Shown: positions 49,597 to 57,315, counted from the first letter of the stretch. The stretch is 64,000 bases of DNA from Mycolicibacter sp. MU0102 (GCF_963378105.1 NZ_OY726398.1:2294001-2358000); one strand, 5' to 3'. Made by a program: numbers and translations. The notes: generated by a model from the letters alone, not told the origin.

Positions 49597-51218
49597 GTAC
49601 CGCCGCTATCCGCACGCTGGCTGCTGCCCGTGTAGTCCAGGCGGTGCGAGATAGGCGGCGACCTGCGAACCCGGCTGAGCTGGGCAAGCGGATCGTTCCC
49701 GGCTACCGGATCACCCCGGCCGTTGCGATCATCAGCGCCGCGCTGGCCGACGCGATCGACCGCCCCGACCAGCGTGTCATCGTCACCATCCCGCCACGGG
49801 AATCGAAGTCGACCACGGTGGCCGTGGTCGGTACTGCGTTCGCGCTGTCCCGCAACGCCGATGAGCGGATCATCCTGGCGAGCTATGCCGACAGCCTTGC
49901 GTGGGAGCACAGCCGTTCGGCGCGGGCGCTGATCGCAGAGCACACCGACCTACTCGGCGTCGAACTGTCGGCAGATAAGACATCCGCCGGCAGGTGGACA
50001 GTGGACGGACACGACGGCGGGCTGTTGGCGGTGGGCATCGGTTCGGGCATCACCGGATTCGGCGCCGGGCTGCTGCTGGTCGATGACCCGCACAAGAACG
50101 CGCAAGACGCCGACAGCGCCGCCAGCCGTGCCCGCGTGGTGGCTGAGTTCCGGTCAACGCTGCTGACCCGTGTCCATCCCGGCGGCAGCGTTGTGATTAT
50201 CGGCACCAGATGGCACGAAGACGACCTGATCGGGCAACTACTCCACGACGAACCCGACCGCTGGACCCATATCAACATTCCCGCCGTGGCCGAGGACGGC
50301 ATACCCGACGTACTGGGCCGACCGGCTGGTGTCGCGATGACCTCGGCGTTGGGCCGCACCGCCGAACAGTTCGACGACCTGCGTCGCTCGGTGGGGTCGC
50401 GATCCTGGTACGCCCTTTTCCAGGGTGTCCCGTCATCGCCCGAGGGCGGGCTAGTCAAACGGGAATGGCTTGAGCAGTGGCGACTGCCGGCCGCACCACA
50501 GCACCCGGTCAAGATCGTGGTGGCTGTCGACCCCGCCGACAGCGGCGAGCGGGACGCCGCCGGGGTCGTCGCGGCCTGCCTCACGGCTGACGGCCAGGTC
50601 GCGATGATCGCCGACGTATCCGCTCACATGACCTCGGAACAGTGGGCCAGGGCAGCGGTCGATCTGGCGGTCGACGTGGGTGCATCCGAGATTGCGGTTG
50701 AAGCGTTCAGTTCGGGCACGACCTACGTTCGCGTGGTGCGGGAAGCACTAAGTCGGGCGCAGGTCGACCGATTCATCAGAGTCAGCGGGTGGCCGCCGAA
50801 GGGCAGCCCGCGCCGAGGTGATGCGGTCGCCCGGTCGTCAGCCCTGCTGCAAGCACTGGAGGTCGGCACCTGTCGATTGGCCGGCCAGTTCCCCGAGTTC
50901 GAGGACAAGGCGGTGCACTGGCAGGCCAGCCAACACCAGCCCGACAGCCTGGCCGCGCTGGTAATTGCTCACGACCTATTGGCGCCCATCGCCGGCCAGC
51001 TCATCACGTTCGCCCCGCCCGTTGAGCGCGGCGAGAACCGGCCGCCGCCGGAATGGATGACCCGCAAGGTAGGTGGCACCGATCGCTCGCTAGTTCCGGG
51101 CCTCACGGGCGATCGAAAGCCCGCCGGCCAGAACAGCCGCCCACAGCTCGCGCGCTCCGTGCGCGGCGGTGGCTACGACCCAATGGCCTATACGCGACCG
51201 ACCCGCCGCACCTGGTGA
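49593..51218 (+). CDS. Terminase large subunit, element B
   Basis: A 541-residue packaging motor of the gp17 type, not closely similar to that of element A. The ATPase domain has VIVTIPPRESKSTTVAVVGT near residue 62 and Walker B GLLLVDDPHKNAQD near 158. The RNase H-like nuclease starts with IVVAVDPADSGERDAAGVVA near 308. The GTG start overlaps the previous stop. A packaging motor without local capsid genes implies use of a helper phage procapsid. Confidence 0.9.
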   Translation: MSTAAIRTLAAARVVQAVRDRRRPANPAELGKRIVPGYRITPAVAIISAALADAIDRPDQRVIVTIPPRESKSTTVAVVGTAFALSRNADERIILASYADSLAWEHSRSARALIAEHTDLLGVELSADKTSAGRWTVDGHDGGLLAVGIGSGITGFGAGLLLVDDPHKNAQDADSAASRARVVAEFRSTLLTRVHPGGSVVIIGTRWHEDDLIGQLLHDEPDRWTHINIPAVAEDGIPDVLGRPAGVAMTSALGRTAEQFDDLRRSVGSRSWYALFQGVPSSPEGGLVKREWLEQWRLPAAPQHPVKIVVAVDPADSGERDAAGVVAACLTADGQVAMIADVSAHMTSEQWARAAVDLAVDVGASEIAVEAFSSGTTYVRVVREALSRAQVDRFIRVSGWPPKGSPRRGDAVARSSALLQALEVGTCRLAGQFPEFEDKAVHWQASQHQPDSLAALVIAHDLLAPIAGQLITFAPPVERGENRPPPEWMTRKVGGTDRSLVPGLTGDRKPAGQNSRPQLARSVRGGGYDPMAYTRPTRRTW

Positions 51219-51244
51219 TGCGACGGGTCAGTTGATTGGGTGCG

Positions 51245-51400
51245 TCATAGCCCAGGGATGCAGGCCATCATCAGGGTTATCGGCCCCCGAATCCGCCGCC
51301 GCCGTGGGCGAGGGCGGCCGCTCGACGGGTGCGAATGTCGGCCGGTGGCGGCACCGAACAGAACCCACGCGAACATCGCGGCGAGGATGACCCAGAGCAT
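51245..51400 (-). CDS. Small membrane protein coupled to the serine recombinase
   Basis: A 51-residue frame whose ATG (51400) overlaps the recombinase stop (TGATG). It begins with one membrane helix (MLWVILAAMFAWVLFGAATG) and continues with an Arg/Pro-rich tail. The stop-start coupling and hydrophobic start support translation, but the tail looks compositionally biased. The rest of 51219-51399 shows nothing else. Confidence 0.45.
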   Translation of the reverse strand: MLWVILAAMFAWVLFGAATGRHSHPSSGRPRPRRRRIRGPITLMMACIPGL

Positions 51401-52128
51401 CATGCGACCGCCTCGGCCTCAGCCAGCTCGGCGCGTTCGGCGCGCAGTCGTTCGGCGTCCTGCCCGTGAATGACGGCCCGGATCGTGCTCGGGTACCACC
51501 TGGCGCCGCCGCGCGCAGTCGGTACGCCCTCGGTGTTGAGTCCTGCAGCAAGGGCGGTGAGCGATTCACCGCGTGCACGCCCGTCGATGATGCGGGCAAC
51601 GACGGCCAGCGGGACCGAAGACGGACCCCCAAGCCTCACGCCTTGGGCACGTTTGACTGCTAGCGCTGCCTTGGTCCGGTCGGAGATCAACGCGCGTTCG
51701 AGTTCGGCCACGCTGCCCATGATCTGCGTCTGAAACCGGCCGGCCGCGCTACTGGTGTCGATCGTGCCGTCGACCGAGACGACGGCACCGCCCGCGGCCT
51801 CGACGCGGTCGATCACTTCGAGCAAGGTCCGCAGACCACGGGCCACCCGGTCAGTCTTGGCCACCATCAACACTGCGGCTTCGGCGTCCTCGATGGCCTC
51901 GATAGCAGCGGCAAGGCCGGGGCGGCACTCCACACCCTTACCACCGCTGACCCCCTCATCGGCATACCAGCCGATCACTTGCCATCCGCGGCGGTCAGCC
52001 TCAGCGGCGATGGCTGCGCGCTGCGCCTCCAGACCGGCCCCGCTGGCGACCTGTTCATCGGTGCTGACTCGGGTGTAGGCGATGACCGAACCGACCGGGG
52101 CGGTGCGACGGCGACGCGGGGCGGTCAT
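51400..52128 (-). CDS. Serine recombinase (resolvase family), element B
   Basis: A 242-residue recombinase. The catalytic domain starts with VIAYTRVSTDEQVASGAGLE (nucleophile Ser22) and has AKTDRVARGLRTLLEVIDRV, ending with the long E helix. The C-terminal 60 residues are a DNA-binding HTH (GESLTALAAGLNTEGVPTAR). It lacks the long zinc/coiled-coil region of large phage integrases, so it is a resolvase/invertase type. I used the ATG at 52128, which overlaps the upstream gene (ATGA). It runs opposite to the terminase operon. Confidence 0.9.
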   Translation of the reverse strand: MTAPRRRRTAPVGSVIAYTRVSTDEQVASGAGLEAQRAAIAAEADRRGWQVIGWYADEGVSGGKGVECRPGLAAAIEAIEDAEAAVLMVAKTDRVARGLRTLLEVIDRVEAAGGAVVSVDGTIDTSSAAGRFQTQIMGSVAELERALISDRTKAALAVKRAQGVRLGGPSSVPLAVVARIIDGRARGESLTALAAGLNTEGVPTARGGARWYPSTIRAVIHGQDAERLRAERAELAEAEAVA

Positions 52129-52397
52129 CGGGCGGCCTCGATGTCGTCGTGGTGAGCCACCGCGGCGCCCGCCCGTCGAGCCGCGACCTTGACGGCCTGA
52201 TCGACCGTGGCGCACCGCGCAACTGAATAGGTGGTGTCACTGCGCCAGACCTCCCACGGATCGCATGACCGGTGGCAGGTGATCAGGTACGTGCCGCGCG
52301 GCCCATCGACCGCGTACTGTGTGCGGCCCATCGGGTCGACGTAGGCACGGGCGGGGGCCGGCGGGGCTGACAAGGTACGAACGTTCTCTGTAAACAT
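52125..52397 (-). CDS. Unknown protein upstream of the serine recombinase
   Basis: A 90-residue protein, first gene of the antisense block (overlap ATGA with the recombinase). It contains GRTQYAVDGPRGTYLITCHR and EVWRSDTTYSVARCATVDQA, a small alpha+beta pattern ending in a basic/acidic tail. No known domain. Its promoter would lie in the 144-base gap shared with the divergent gene at 52542. Confidence 0.55.
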   Translation of the reverse strand: MFTENVRTLSAPPAPARAYVDPMGRTQYAVDGPRGTYLITCHRSCDPWEVWRSDTTYSVARCATVDQAVKVAARRAGAAVAHHDDIEAAR

Positions 52398-52541
52398 GCC
52401 CTCATCATCCCGTCCCCGATCGTTCGATGCACGCGAAACCAGTTGGAGCCCAACCTATCCCGTACTCACCAAAAATTTCCGGCTCGAATGGCCGCATCGC
52501 TGCCCGACTGCTTTGCACCCTGGCGGAATACCGTGCCGCCC

Positions 52542-52784
52542 ATGAGCTCACCGACCACCGTTGAACCCTCGCTGCGCCCGCCGTCTAGCTGGAAATCCCG
52601 CCGGGCTGCCCTGCTCTCCCACGGCGCTGCGCTCGATGACTCCGAGATTCGGGAGTGCGACCAGGCACTTGCCTACTGGCGCTGCCGGCGGGTCATCGAC
52701 GCCGAGCGCGGCCAGCTCCACCCTGACCACATCCCGGCCCTTGCCGACATGCTGCGCCACGCGCACCCGGCGGTGTCGGCATGA
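52542..52784 (+). CDS. Unknown small protein, start of the right operon of element B
   Basis: An 80-residue protein from the ATG at 52542; the upstream part of the frame is not convincing. It has helical segments (WKSRRAALLSHGAALDDSEI; CDQALAYWRCRRVIDAERGQ). It overlaps the next gene by four bases. Function unknown. Confidence 0.55.
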   Translation: MSSPTTVEPSLRPPSSWKSRRAALLSHGAALDDSEIRECDQALAYWRCRRVIDAERGQLHPDHIPALADMLRHAHPAVSA

Positions 52785-53482
52785 ACCTGGCCGCCCTCAC
52801 CCGCCGCCGCCCGGCGCAGTCCGCGACCGAATCCCCGGCATCGGGAGCACCTTCGCCGGCCCCGTCACAAGATGAGCAGCGCCGGCGCCGCCGGGCCTGG
52901 CTTCGCGTCCACTACTCGGGCACCTTCGATCTCAGTGCCGAGGTCGCCGCCATCGTCATACCGCTGGCCGATGAGATGACTGCGCTCCCCCGGCCGGTGG
53001 CGATGCGTTTCGAGGTCGACGAGATTGCGGACACGGTGCACGAGCTGCTTTCAGCGGTGGTCGGAATGCTTGCCGAATCTCGCCAGCTCGACAAGGCCGC
53101 CCATGCCCGCACCGCACAGGCCGCGCGCGACCTGGCCCAACGCCCACGCGAGCCGCAGATCAACGACAAAATGCTCATCGCCGGCACCTGGGCGGCGCTG
53201 CTGATCGACCACGTTTCGCCGCACGCTGACGATTTCGCCGCCTACTTGGGCCGTGCGGTGCCACCGAAAGATCCGCGCCTTACCGGGCCATCGGCCAGCG
53301 AGCGGCTGGAGTCCGCACTTCGGGTGCTCGACTCTGCCGCTCTGGACCTGCAGCGACGACTCCCGAAAGTCGCTGCTCGCCAGGCACTGCCAAGCATCGA
53401 GGACGTGAACGCCGCCAACAAAGCGCGCCGCGAGACTGCCCGCGCCGAAAAGACCCTGACCAAGATGAGAGTCGCCCAATGA
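52781..53482 (+). CDS. Unknown helical protein, element B
   Basis: A 233-residue protein. After a disordered Pro/Ser-rich N-terminus of 30 residues it is almost entirely helical, including FEVDEIADTVHELLSAVVGM and AARQALPSIEDVNAANKARR, ending in a basic coiled-coil-like segment. Four-base overlaps with both neighbours show one translation unit. It could be structural (scaffold-like), but no family is recognised. Confidence 0.6.
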   Translation: MNLAALTRRRPAQSATESPASGAPSPAPSQDEQRRRRRAWLRVHYSGTFDLSAEVAAIVIPLADEMTALPRPVAMRFEVDEIADTVHELLSAVVGMLAESRQLDKAAHARTAQAARDLAQRPREPQINDKMLIAGTWAALLIDHVSPHADDFAAYLGRAVPPKDPRLTGPSASERLESALRVLDSAALDLQRRLPKVAARQALPSIEDVNAANKARRETARAEKTLTKMRVAQ

Positions 53483-54300
53483 CCGCGAGCACCGGATTCC
53501 GTCCTATCGAGTTCGAGGCACCGCTGGCCGAGCCCGCGCCGGGTGGGCTGGAAGCCGCGACCCGCTGGGCAGAGTCGGGAGCCGACGAGGCCGCCCGCTG
53601 GCTACCCGCCGGAGTCCAGTTCGAGCAGCGCACCCACCGCGAGCCCGGCTCGTTCGGCGTCTGGGGTGCCGACTGGTGTGCCGACCCCGACGACCTCACT
53701 GCCAACGATGTGAAGACCGGGCCACCGTCCTCCGACGACAACCCCGACCCGTTCGTCGCCATGACCGTTTGGGCATTCGACCGCCTGCAGCAATGCGGCA
53801 ACTTGAGCGAGTTCGACCGCGCGCGAGCCATCGAGCGGGCGCGGCAGACGTTCGCGATTCGGGCGCCGATCGCCGTTGAAACCGAATTCGCCACCCGGCT
53901 GCTGACCGATACCGCCACACCGACCGACGTGGCCGACATCGTGACAGCAGTGGGTCACCTCGATCAGGCACTCTCGACAATCGGAACTGTCGGACTCATC
54001 CATGCTCGCGTGGGCCTGTTGGCGGTGGCGGTAGATCGCCGAATGGCTGTGCCCGAGCCCACCGACCCCGGCGTGCTACGCACACCGGCCGGGCACCGGT
54101 GGGTGTTCGGCGCCGGCTACGCGACGCCACTCGGTGACACCCTGATTGCCACCAGTCAGACCTACGGCTGGCGCGACCCGGTGCAGGTCCGCACCGCTAC
54201 CAGGCTGGCCGAGACCCAATTCATCGCCATCGCCGAGCGTTCGGTGGTCGTGGGCTACGAGGCCAGCATCGGCGCCGCCACGATTGGAACCACCCCGTGA
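53479..54300 (+). CDS. Unknown protein, possible virion component of element B
   Basis: A 273-residue protein. A helical N-terminal half contains ADWCADPDDLTANDVKTGPP and RARAIERARQTFAIRAPIAV. The C-terminal half is beta-rich: HRWVFGAGYATPLGDTLIAT, YGWRDPVQVRTATRLAETQF and IAIAERSVVVGYEASIGAAT. This end reminds me of capsid-associated proteins in actinobacterial satellites and small phages, but I cannot confirm it. Its place after a helical, scaffold-like protein would fit a divergent head module. Confidence 0.5.
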   Translation: MTASTGFRPIEFEAPLAEPAPGGLEAATRWAESGADEAARWLPAGVQFEQRTHREPGSFGVWGADWCADPDDLTANDVKTGPPSSDDNPDPFVAMTVWAFDRLQQCGNLSEFDRARAIERARQTFAIRAPIAVETEFATRLLTDTATPTDVADIVTAVGHLDQALSTIGTVGLIHARVGLLAVAVDRRMAVPEPTDPGVLRTPAGHRWVFGAGYATPLGDTLIATSQTYGWRDPVQVRTATRLAETQFIAIAERSVVVGYEASIGAATIGTTP

Positions 54301-54584
54301 CCGCGGTGGCCGAGCCACCCGCCGGAACCTGCTGGGACTGCGATGGGCCGTGCCTGAGTTGCAAGGGCAGCGAGCACGGCTGGCGCTGCCGTACCTGCTG
54401 CGAGGCGTATCTCGATACCGGTGCAGCCAAGGCCGCGGCTGCCGACGCTCGCATCCGGGCCAAGCAATTCGCCAAGTTCAGCGAGGACGGGCGGCGCGGT
54501 GGCGGTGGACTGGCTTCGGGCCGCACCGTCACCGCGTCAAGTGACGCCACCACTATGACGACGAGTACCAGGAACCGACGATGA
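54297..54584 (+). CDS. Cys-rich zinc-ribbon-like small protein, element B
   Basis: A 95-residue protein starting at a GTG overlapping the previous stop. Three CxxC-type pairs (TCWDCDGPCLSCKGSEHGWR; CRTCCEAYL) suggest two zinc-binding knuckles; the rest is helical then Gly/Thr-rich. Probably nucleic-acid or protein binding. No known family. Confidence 0.55.
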   Translation: MTAVAEPPAGTCWDCDGPCLSCKGSEHGWRCRTCCEAYLDTGAAKAAAADARIRAKQFAKFSEDGRRGGGGLASGRTVTASSDATTMTTSTRNRR

Positions 54585-55090
54585 CCTACCGACCTCCCCT
54601 CCAGTTCTCCGATGCCGACTTCCAACGCTGCTACGCCTCTGTCCACGAAGCGGGCCATGCGGTCGCCGCGGTGCTGCTCGGCGGCACTGTGCACCTAGCC
54701 ACAGTGGACGGTCAGCCCCGCACCGAGTACGACGTGCTACCCGATGGTGCCCGCGCCGCCGTCGCCTACGCGGGGCCCTGGGCCGAGGCCCGATTCAAGG
54801 CCAGGGGCCGGCCCGGCTTCGCCGACGTTGAACGGGAGCTGCGCGCCAACCCATCCGACGATAAGACGCTGTGTGCAGCAGGCGGGCCAGCGGCGACCGG
54901 CGGTGTCACCACCCTGTTGGAGCGGCATTTGTCGGCGGTGAAGGCAGTGACCACCGCATTGTTCATCGACGGCACGATCGGCCACGCCGCCGTGTGCACG
55001 GCCCTGGGCCTGTCCGACGGAGGCGGCCCGGGCAGCTTCGAGCTGGCGAACATGCGCGCTGGACTTCGTGGGGCGCCGACAGCTACCTAG
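54581..55090 (+). CDS. HExxH metallopeptidase-like protein, element B
   Basis: A 169-residue protein with VHEAGHAVAAVLLGG (His22, Glu23, His26), the zinc site of M41/FtsH-type peptidases, followed by AAVAYAGPWAEARFKARGRP, a helix often seen in the same family after the zinc site. There is no AAA domain, so it is an isolated peptidase domain. Such domains occur in actinobacterial mobile elements; a target is unknown. It ends four bases inside the end of the antisense protease gene. Confidence 0.75.
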   Translation: MTYRPPLQFSDADFQRCYASVHEAGHAVAAVLLGGTVHLATVDGQPRTEYDVLPDGARAAVAYAGPWAEARFKARGRPGFADVERELRANPSDDKTLCAAGGPAATGGVTTLLERHLSAVKAVTTALFIDGTIGHAAVCTALGLSDGGGPGSFELANMRAGLRGAPTAT

Positions 55091-55884
55091 TCACCGGTAT
55101 TCGGCGGGATTGGACACAGCTCCGACAAATCCCCGGAACCGTCGACCAATTGTGGCCAGCGTTCCGCTATGACCTCTGCGCGAGTCGCATACCCGACCGA
55201 GAACGTTCCCGCCTCGTTTCGACGCTCACCGACGTATACGCCAATCACCCGCCACGGATCACGCCGGAGGGATACTGGCGCTCCAGAGCAACAAGAACCC
55301 GCGGGGTTGCTCAGTTCGTAGAAATTGCGCCCCGGGACGGCGTTGATAGGAATTTCGGCAGTGATTCGCCGCCGGACGTGGCCAGCTGAGTACACCAGCG
55401 GCACGTTTAAGTCCTTCCGTCCCTCAACAAATAGATCATGGCGCACTTCGTCGGGATAACCCCACAGTGAGTACTCGGCCGATGCGGTGTGGTGGGCAGC
55501 GGTGATCTCATAGGGCGACGCATAGTCCCCCGGGGCCAAACGGAACAGTGCTACGTCCTCGGTGGGATGCGGCTCTACCGCCAAGATTGGGGCGCTTCGT
55601 AGGCTCGTCTGGTCATCGCTGAAGATTGCCACGAGCGGCGCCCGCCATTCCGTGGCTGGGACTGGACCCCACGGGTCGGGAATCGGCGCGCGGGTAGTCA
55701 GAGCCAATGCGACATGCCTAGCTGTAATACCTAGCCCGTCTCCCCCAGCTATCAGGAAGCCAGTCCCCTCAACGGATTCGGCCCGTAATGTGTGCTGACC
55801 ATTGACATCGAAGACGCCGATCATTAGTGGTAAGACGTAGTCGGCAACTAGGGGAGAATTCATCCGTGTATGAATCGTATTCAT
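55087..55884 (-). CDS. Trypsin-like serine protease, cargo of element B
   Basis: A 265-residue protein with a trypsin-like fold: His57 in LGITARHVALAL, Asp110 in HPTEDVALFRLAP and Ser200 in NPAGSCCSGAPVSL form the triad. No signal peptide is visible, so it probably acts in the cytoplasm. It is the second gene of an antisense pair at the right end of element B, 21 bases after its partner. Trypsin-like domains occur as effectors in several bacterial anti-phage systems. The start may be Met1 or Met8. Confidence 0.82.
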   Translation of the reverse strand: MNTIHTRMNSPLVADYVLPLMIGVFDVNGQHTLRAESVEGTGFLIAGGDGLGITARHVALALTTRAPIPDPWGPVPATEWRAPLVAIFSDDQTSLRSAPILAVEPHPTEDVALFRLAPGDYASPYEITAAHHTASAEYSLWGYPDEVRHDLFVEGRKDLNVPLVYSAGHVRRRITAEIPINAVPGRNFYELSNPAGSCCSGAPVSLRRDPWRVIGVYVGERRNEAGTFSVGYATRAEVIAERWPQLVDGSGDLSELCPIPPNTGD

Positions 55885-55905
55885 CGTCAGCGATTCTGCC
55901 GCCTG

Positions 55906-56319
55906 CTAGCCCTCGGCGACGTTGGTCTCGCGATGGTTTGATTTGGCTGGGGGCTCGTCTGGGATGCCCTCCAGAAACGGGAAAGGTCTGCCCGCCTCGT
56001 CTGAAAAGCCAATGACGACGCCGATTGCCCGGTCCATGGCGGCAAGCAACGTGTCGACGAATCCCTGATCAATGACGACCGGCCCAGGTGACTCTCCGGT
56101 GTCGTCCTGCGTCTCGTAGGAGAACGACAACGGGATGGCGGGGTGAATCCAGTATGAGGAACACCGTGGTTCGCCGTCGTTGCTGACACCGGACAGTGAC
56201 AAAAAGTACCCGCGCCCATCAGCGAACCGTCGATTCGTCGCTGCCTGCAGGTGGGCTAGCAAGCTGTTGCCCGGGCAGCTAAGTGGTACTTGATTCGCCC
56301 CATAAAACACGACGCCCAT
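55906..56319 (-). CDS. Unknown partner gene upstream of the trypsin-like protease
   Basis: A 137-residue protein with mixed alpha/beta composition (NSLLAHLQAATNRRFADGRG; VVIDQGFVDTLLAAMDRAIG) and an acidic C-terminus. As first gene of the two-gene antisense cassette it may sense infection, control the protease or be its substrate. No family recognised. The flanking 56320-56490 holds no supported gene. Confidence 0.6.
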   Translation of the reverse strand: MGVVFYGANQVPLSCPGNSLLAHLQAATNRRFADGRGYFLSLSGVSNDGEPRCSSYWIHPAIPLSFSYETQDDTGESPGPVVIDQGFVDTLLAAMDRAIGVVIGFSDEAGRPFPFLEGIPDEPPAKSNHRETNVAEG

Positions 56320-56490
56320 GCCATCCTCGATCTGTCGTCCGCGGACTGGGCGGGGCCGACGCCACCGCCCGTTTGCCTGGCCGATCCTAGGGCGCAGCTA
56401 CCGCTGATCCGAACATTTGTTCGGCGTGTCTCGCGCGGCTTGCTCACTCCAGCCAACATGTCGCCCAGACCAAGGGAACGCGCGTTCGGC

Positions 56491-56511
56491 GTGACTACAT
56501 ATTGACTACAT
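56491..56511 (+). promoter_or_regulatory. Integrase arm-type site pair, right end of element B
   Basis: TGACTACA occurs twice with an 11 bp period (56492 and 56503). The 21-base block differs from 42724-42744 by one base and lies about 105 bases from the right attachment core. Confidence 0.7.
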
Positions 56512-56615
56512 TCTCAGATCGTCGTGGCTAATCCAGATTCATCACGATTCATCTCGAAACTAGCCCTGAACTGCTTTGTTGCGGATCATCCGCAGGTTGC
56601 AGCAACGGCGATTTA

Positions 56616-56647
56616 GAGTTCGAATCTCACCGAGGGCACCACGAATA
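56616..56647 (+). repeat. Attachment core copy 3 (right end of element B)
   Basis: Thirty-two bases identical to 31567-31598: the T arm and 3' acceptor strand of the tRNA, the CC, and the next seven bases ACGAATA. Copies 2 and 3 share only 25 bases. Confidence 0.9.
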
Positions 56648-56710
56648 GCACCAACATTCCTGCAGCTCATGAGGTTCGAGCGCCATCGCCGCCGACCTAT
56701 AGCCGATTAT

Positions 56711-56820
56711 CGTCTGGACAGTCTTGGCGTTCGCGCTGGTGGGAGGCCGACGACGCCGCCGTGTGCCGGAGGTCGTGCGGAATGATCCGCGGAAACAGCG
56801 GCGTGACCGGATTCTCGGTC
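56711..56820 (-). pseudogene. Decayed tyrosine-integrase fragment outside element B
   Basis: On the minus strand, ENPVTPLFPRIIPHDLRHTA aligns with the catalytic HxLR region of the element B integrase (DPITPVFPRITPHDLRHTA), and a frameshifted continuation reads SANAKTVQ against GANVKAVQ. The rest of the integrase is gone on both sides. Its orientation and nearness to attachment copy 3 mirror the layout of copy 2 and the element B integrase, so it looks like the remnant of a third element. Confidence 0.8.
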
Positions 56821-57154
56821 AGCCGTCGATGTGCCCGGGTTGGCCAAACGGAATGCTGTCCGCGTCAATCGTGACGCATTTGCCAGTTTCCGGGACGTAG
56901 CCACCGATGCCGCCCTGGCCATTTGAAAATGAAAAGGAAGAGGTGCGCCAGCAGCGCCGCCAGGTGCCATCAGGCCGAATCGGCTCGTCACACCATTGAG
57001 TAGTGCCGAAAGCGTCCGATTGGCAACGCGTAGCTGGGTCGCCGGCGATACCGGGATCGGCTGAGGCTGCCGGCACTCCAACCACCGAATAGGCCACCGT
57101 GGCGGCTCCTACCAACACCATCCGCATCCATCCCACGAGCAGCACCCTATTCAT
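56819..57154 (-). CDS. Small secreted CDGP-type protein
   Basis: A 111-residue exported protein. The signal peptide (MVLVGAATVAYSVVGVPAAS, cleaved after ASA) is followed by a short Cys-containing domain (ATRCQSDAFGTTQWCDEPIR; WRRCWRTSSF; GKCVTIDADSIPFGQPGHID) of the type found in many mycobacterial CDGP proteins. The four Cys probably form two disulfides. Its stop touches the edge of the integrase remnant, so it marks the return to chromosomal DNA. Function unknown. Confidence 0.75.
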   Translation of the reverse strand: MNRVLLVGWMRMVLVGAATVAYSVVGVPAASADPGIAGDPATRCQSDAFGTTQWCDEPIRPDGTWRRCWRTSSFSFSNGQGGIGGYVPETGKCVTIDADSIPFGQPGHIDG

Positions 57155-57315
57155 CGCGGCCGATTTCGGTACTCGAAATCACCATCACGGCACTGGTCCT
57201 GCAATTTGCCCGCGAAGCCTAGCCACGGGTCCCGAACGATTCGCCATTGTCGCCCCTACCGACACCGCCGAACCTAGACTCGGGCACGCCGCGACAGGGC
57301 AGCCGAGGAGGGCCA

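Larger units (their letters stand above)
42629..56640. mobile_element. Element B: about 14 kb integrative satellite-like element with terminase and origin
   Basis: Bounded by 25-base exact repeats of the tRNA 3' end (42629-42653 and 56616-56640). Order: integrase, excisionase, an unknown protein with a second tyrosine recombinase, HTH protein, RepA-like ATPase, iteron cluster, small and large terminase, antisense serine recombinase block, five co-directional genes of mostly unknown function, an HExxH protein, and an antisense unknown-plus-protease pair beside the right end. It has no tail or lysis genes and no recognisable HK97 capsid gene. Confidence 0.85.

Noticed and set aside
31548..56647. 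One full prophage
   Set aside because: There are two integrases, two unrelated large terminases, an internal attachment copy and no tail or lysis genes; two separate elements explain this better.
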